Shown: one piece after another, positions 7,347 to 10,262 of the stretch | Numbering within the stretch: position 1 is the first letter of the stretch | Layout: the number at the start of each line of letters is the position of its first letter | Source: JAGBWK01 sp964490275 | GTDB lineage: Bacteria > Bacteroidota > Bacteroidia > Bacteroidales > Muribaculaceae | Assembly (NCBI GenBank): GCA_964490275.1 | Contig: CAZBBL010000069.1 | Span: 1-10,262 of the forward strand | Direction of reading: 5' to 3' | DNA length: 10,262 nt | The notes under the pieces: model-generated | Databases searched by the model: none | Told to the model about the DNA's origin: nothing | What the model saw: only the letters and a program-made list of their open reading frames with translations | Position numbers and translations under genes: made by a program

Positions 7347-9098
7347 TTAGTTTTTATCCTTTACAGATTTAGAAATTGTTTTTTGAGCCAACACTTGCTC
7401 ACGAGGTTTCACCTTCGTGTGATCGATTTTCCAAATGACGGCGTTGTATCGAGGCACAAAGGTAGTGAAAGGCTCTTCGCTGCAGAGCATCTTCGTTTCG
7501 CGTTGGTCTGTCATCAAATCGAGCATCTCGCTCTCTCCTTCAGGGATGTTGAGCATGTCGAAGGCATCGCGCGGTATGTTGATTGACATAGACGACGAGG
7601 TATTGTCGAAGTTGGCGGCTATGAGAAGCGTGGTGTCGGCATAGCTGCGCAAGAAGATATATTGGCGATGTGGATTCACGCCATGATTGTTGTAGTTGAC
7701 ATACATTACATCGAAGAAGCGACCGTTGCTGATAGCTTTTTCGGTGTTGCAAATGCGCAAGATACGTTGATAGGTTTCTCTGAGCCAACGCTCATTGGGG
7801 GTGAGCAATGCGGAGTCGCACTTGCCGCAATTGAGCCAACGGCGCAATGTTGCCAACGACCAGAAGTCGAAAATGGTAGTGCGGCCATCGCGTCCGCTGA
7901 AACCTTCTTGGTCATCGCCTCGTTCGCCGAGTTCCTGACCCATGTAGAGCATGAATGGGCCGGTATTAAACATCGAGCTGACTACCAATGAGGGTATTAC
8001 AGCCGTGGCATCACCGGCATATTGTGGCGAAGCGAAACGCTGTTCATCGTGGTTCTCAAGGAAGTTGAGCATATGGTCGGCAATGCCCTCTACGGTTTGC
8101 CAGCAAGAAGTAAGTGTAGCAGCCGAGTGGTTTGAGCATTGTACGGCGCGAAGCGAATCGTAGAGGTTGACTTTATCATATAGATAGTCGAAGCCGCCTA
8201 CATTGATAAAGTCGCGATAGAGATTGACGTCGTATATTTCGGCGATGAAAACGATATCGGGATAGCGTTCTTTTACGTTGGCTATAGCCCAGCGCCAAAA
8301 TTCGATAGGCACCATATGAGCCATGTCGCAACGGAAACCGTCAACGCCCTTCGACGCCCAATAGCGCAAGATGTGGAGCATCTTAAACCAAGTAGATGGT
8401 ATGGGGTTGAAATGGTGAGTACCGTTGCCATAGTCTACGCCATAGTTGAGTTTTACGGTTTCATACCAATCGTTTACGCCGGGGAATGCCGTAAAGCAAT
8501 CGTTGCCCGAGGCCTTGGCCGGGAACTCTACGTAGGCATCGTCGCCATGGCCGAGGTCGATTGACGGGGCAAATTGTTGGCGTGTGATATAATAGAAGTT
8601 GTTGTTTGGTGAGAAAAACATTTGGCAATCGTCGCTGACGCCAAAGTCTTCAATTCCGGCGGGTTTTGCATCGGAGTGATAGCAGCGAGCCACATGATTT
8701 GGCACAAAATCTATAATCACTTTCAGTCCGGCCTTATGTGTGCGCTCCACCAGTTTTTCAAACTCGCCGATGCGATTGTTTACATCGACAGCGATATCGG
8801 GGTCGATATCATAATAGTCTGAGATGGCGTAGGGCGAACCGGCTTTGCCTTTGATGACATGGGGATTATCGCGAACAATGCCATAAGCGGTATAGTCTAC
8901 ATCGTGGGCGTGCTCAATAACGCCGGTGTACCATACGTGGGTGACGCCGAGGCCTTTGATGCTACGCAACACCGTACGGGTGATGTCGTTCATCTTTCCG
9001 CTGCCGTTTTGCTCAATCGTGCCGTTGGGCACGCAGCTTGCGTTCATGTTCGCAAACAAGCGCGGCATTAATTGATAGATGATAGGTTTCTCTTTCAT
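7347..9098 (-). CDS. Cytoplasmic GH13 alpha-amylase-family glycoside hydrolase
   Basis: A 583-residue alpha-glucan-active enzyme; hydrolase or transferase activity on maltodextrin or glycogen is inferred. All four GH13 signature regions are present: I, DFVPNH (130-135); II, GFRCDMAH (254-261) with nucleophile Asp258; III, FIAEIYD (284-290) with acid/base Glu287; IV, FLENHDEQ (346-353) with transition-state Asp351. The N-terminus (MKEKPIIYQLMPRLF) enters the first barrel strand directly with no signal peptide or lipobox, so the enzyme is cytoplasmic, unlike the secreted SusG type. After about residue 450 comes a C-terminal beta domain (FLRSYADTTLLIAANFDN), then a charged tail (KVKPREQVLAQKTISK). 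The ATG overlaps the patatin stop codon in ATGA, which fixes the start and implies coupled translation. The subfamily cannot be assigned by eye. Confidence 0.95.
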   Translation of the reverse strand: MKEKPIIYQLMPRLFANMNASCVPNGTIEQNGSGKMNDITRTVLRSIKGLGVTHVWYTGVIEHAHDVDYTAYGIVRDNPHVIKGKAGSPYAISDYYDIDPDIAVDVNNRIGEFEKLVERTHKAGLKVIIDFVPNHVARCYHSDAKPAGIEDFGVSDDCQMFFSPNNNFYYITRQQFAPSIDLGHGDDAYVEFPAKASGNDCFTAFPGVNDWYETVKLNYGVDYGNGTHHFNPIPSTWFKMLHILRYWASKGVDGFRCDMAHMVPIEFWRWAIANVKERYPDIVFIAEIYDVNLYRDFINVGGFDYLYDKVNLYDSLRAVQCSNHSAATLTSCWQTVEGIADHMLNFLENHDEQRFASPQYAGDATAVIPSLVVSSMFNTGPFMLYMGQELGERGDDQEGFSGRDGRTTIFDFWSLATLRRWLNCGKCDSALLTPNERWLRETYQRILRICNTEKAISNGRFFDVMYVNYNNHGVNPHRQYIFLRSYADTTLLIAANFDNTSSSMSINIPRDAFDMLNIPEGESEMLDLMTDQRETKMLCSEEPFTTFVPRYNAVIWKIDHTKVKPREQVLAQKTISKSVKDKN

Positions 9099-9904
9099 TG
9101 CAGTGATACGTTAGATTGGGTTTGGGCCGGAAGCCACTCGCTGAGCAACTTCTTTGTAGCGGCATAACCGCGGATATAGACTTGGTTTATTTGTTTAAGG
9201 TTGAACACCTTATATGAAGCAATTTCGGGTATTGAGACAGCTAAATCGCAGATGGCCATGTCGGCGGCTTGGTTTGACTTGGCCATAAGGTTGTATGTGC
9301 GCAAGCCTATCTCAAATATCGAATTTTTTGTGCGACGGTTGTCGAGCGGACTACAATTTACTCCGATGAGCTTGTCGCAATTATCGCGGATAATCCACGA
9401 CGGCATATTGCGCAGCACTCCCCCATCGACATATCTCACCCCATCAATTACTACGGGATGGAAAACGATTGGTATACTACACGAAGCTGCCATTATATCA
9501 AATATCGGGCCTTCATTAAACGCTACAGGCACGCCATTATCGAAATCGGTCGTACCGATATACACCGGGATGTTTAAATCTTCCAACCGTCGATATTTAT
9601 CGCCGATGGCCCGACGTATATGAGCGCGAAATTTGTCAAATTTAAAGAAACCGCCGCCTCTGACGTTAAGTTCACAGAAATCTCTAAACTTCAAGTTGGC
9701 AAACAGTTTCACAATATTGTCGAGCGGCACTCCGGCTGCATATAAAATAGCGACAACCGAGCCGGCGCTGACCCCCGCAATGACGTCGGGTTTCAGCCCT
9801 GCCTCCTCAATAGCTTTCAACGCACCAACATGGGCGAATCCTCTGGCACCACCACCGCTTAGTGCGACGCCAAGGCGATAAGGCTTTTGTGTATTGGTAG
9901 ACAT
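9095..9904 (-). CDS. Patatin-like phospholipase (RssA/YchK-type)
   Basis: A 269-residue patatin-fold serine acyl hydrolase using a Ser-Asp dyad. The N-terminus holds the oxyanion loop SGGGARGFAHVGAL (GGGARG at 17-22). The nucleophile elbow is GVSAGS (44-49, Ser46), and the catalytic Asp lies in VDGGVLRN (Asp160, DGG motif). Family knowledge: such proteins cleave acyl esters of phospholipids or lysophospholipids. No signal peptide or barrel is present, so it should be cytosolic or peripheral at the inner membrane, unlike PlpD-type secreted patatins. The native substrate is unknown; RssA of Escherichia coli is similar in size and layout. It is the first gene of a probable patatin-GH13-prs operon, with a -7-like box 20 bases upstream of its ATG. 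The ATG at 9904-9902 gives a natural short leader before the first beta strand (RLGVALSGG). Confidence 0.95.
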   Translation of the reverse strand: MSTNTQKPYRLGVALSGGGARGFAHVGALKAIEEAGLKPDVIAGVSAGSVVAILYAAGVPLDNIVKLFANLKFRDFCELNVRGGGFFKFDKFRAHIRRAIGDKYRRLEDLNIPVYIGTTDFDNGVPVAFNEGPIFDIMAASCSIPIVFHPVVIDGVRYVDGGVLRNMPSWIIRDNCDKLIGVNCSPLDNRRTKNSIFEIGLRTYNLMAKSNQAADMAICDLAVSIPEIASYKVFNLKQINQVYIRGYAATKKLLSEWLPAQTQSNVSLQ

Positions 9905-9923
9905 CAGATGCCGTATTTTTCTG

Positions 9924-9931
9924 CAAAGTTA
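9924..9931 (-). promoter_or_regulatory. Candidate -7 box of the patatin-GH13-prs unit
   Basis: The minus strand reads TAACTTTG, a full match to TAnnTTTG. The nearest TTTG is only 12 bases upstream; nothing good sits at 19-21 bases, so the -33 element is poor. Transcription would begin near 9917, leaving a leader of about 13 bases. A second match, TATTTTTG at 9981-9988, also lacks a -33 partner and would give a longer leader. Confidence 0.45.
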
Positions 9932-10070
9932 CTTCTTTTATTGCAAAATTGGCCTCACTATCGAAAACTTTTTTCAGTTACAAAAATATAAATAGCCTGA
10001 ATTTTGGGATAGAATGGTATATATGTCGACTACCGAGGAGACGCTCGCGGCTACGAAAATCATCATGGAT

Positions 10071-10092
10071 GTAGGGACGTGATTTATTTCGC
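10071..10092 (+). repeat. REP-like element, copy 1 (degenerate)
   Basis: Starts GTAGGGACG and ends ATTTCGC. It matches 18 of 22 bases of the minus-strand element at 10230-10251 (differences at positions 7, 10, 11 and 15). Its internal palindrome is imperfect, suggesting decay. Confidence 0.5.
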
Positions 10093-10135
10093 ATGAGTGG
10101 AGCGTGAACGGCACAAATGGAGGTGAATGAGGGGG

Positions 10136-10171
10136 ATAGGTCACATAAGACGTATAGGTCGTATAAGACGT
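10136..10171 (+). repeat. Tandem 18-bp repeat built from 9-bp units
   Basis: ATAGGTCACATAAGACGT (10136-10153) is followed directly by ATAGGTCGTATAAGACGT (10154-10171), with two differences. Each unit splits into related 9-mers (ATAGGTCRY and ATAAGACGT), and a further ATAAC start follows at 10172. The 9-base period argues for slippage-generated satellite-like DNA; it has no spacer structure of a CRISPR. Confidence 0.65.
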
Positions 10172-10227
10172 ATAACCGGGTCGGTGATAGCGCGGAACTC
10201 CCAGAGAATGAGGCGGTTGAGGGGAGC

Positions 10228-10251
10228 GGGCGAAATGAATTTCGCCCCTAC
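10228..10251 (-). repeat. REP-like element, copy 2 (intact hairpin with GTAG head)
   Basis: On the minus strand the element reads GTAG followed by GGGCGAAAT, TC, ATTTCGCCC: a perfect 9-bp stem with a two-base loop. A GTAG tetranucleotide at the 5' foot of a hairpin is the hallmark of REP elements mobilised by REP-associated tyrosine transposases (RAYT/TnpA-REP). Together with copy 1 in opposite orientation it makes a REPIN-like pair. Confidence 0.6.
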
Positions 10252-10262
10252 AACGTGGGTGC

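Larger units (their letters stand above)
9905..10262. other. Gene-free stretch with repeats
   Basis: No convincing reading frame on either strand. The first roughly 100 bases are the AT-rich upstream region of the patatin gene. From about 10012 the composition becomes GC- and purine-rich on the plus strand. This part holds two inverted GTAG-headed palindromic elements and a short tandem repeat, listed separately. It resembles repeat-filled intergenic DNA rather than a decayed gene. Confidence 0.6.

Noticed and set aside
10136..10171. CRISPR or other defence array
   Set aside because: The repeats are directly adjacent with no spacers, only two 18-bp units are present, and no cas-like gene is nearby.

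Overview
The window looks like chromosomal DNA from a Bacteroidales bacterium, possibly Muribaculaceae or a relative; the family is a guess. The evidence is a large TonB-dependent receptor with an N-terminal CarboxypepD_reg-like domain, promoters of the Bacteroidetes type (TTTG then TAnnTTTG), weak or absent Shine-Dalgarno sequences, and a mixture of polysaccharide-modification and housekeeping genes. No rRNA, tRNA, CRISPR array, integrase or complete insertion sequence was seen.

Left part (1-1396, minus strand): the downstream end of what looks like a surface-glycan or nucleotide-sugar operon. A PglE-like sugar aminotransferase overlaps by 4 bases (ATGA) a HAD-family hydrolase that runs off the left edge. 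A divergent intergenic region of 125 bases with a perfect 7-bp dyad separates it from an 805-residue TonB-dependent outer-membrane receptor (1522-3939, plus strand).

Middle (3940-6344, plus strand): a two-gene operon with a near-ideal Bacteroidetes promoter placed just after the receptor stop codon. It encodes an MBOAT O-acyltransferase and, one base after it, a membrane-anchored SGNH/GDSL-like protein. This is the usual pairing for O-acetylation of an extracytoplasmic polysaccharide. The acyltransferase frame is broken at codon 27 by a run of eight Gs (4095-4102). One more G, or two fewer, would join the two parts into a normal 465- or 464-residue MBOAT protein. This is the most interesting feature of the window: it has the form of a homopolymer phase-variation switch, here captured OFF, although a sequencing error, ribosomal or transcriptional slippage, or simple decay must be excluded. 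A hairpin at 6313-6344 ends the region and probably serves as terminator for the convergent genes.

Right part (6369-9904, minus strand): probably one transcription unit in the order patatin-like phospholipase, cytoplasmic GH13 alpha-amylase-family enzyme (ATGA overlap), then ribose-phosphate pyrophosphokinase (prs, 33 bases later). A TAACTTTG -7 box lies just upstream of the patatin gene.

The last 358 bases (9905-10262) hold no gene. They contain two inverted copies of a GTAG-headed palindromic element (REPIN-like architecture) flanking a degenerate 9-bp/18-bp tandem repeat.
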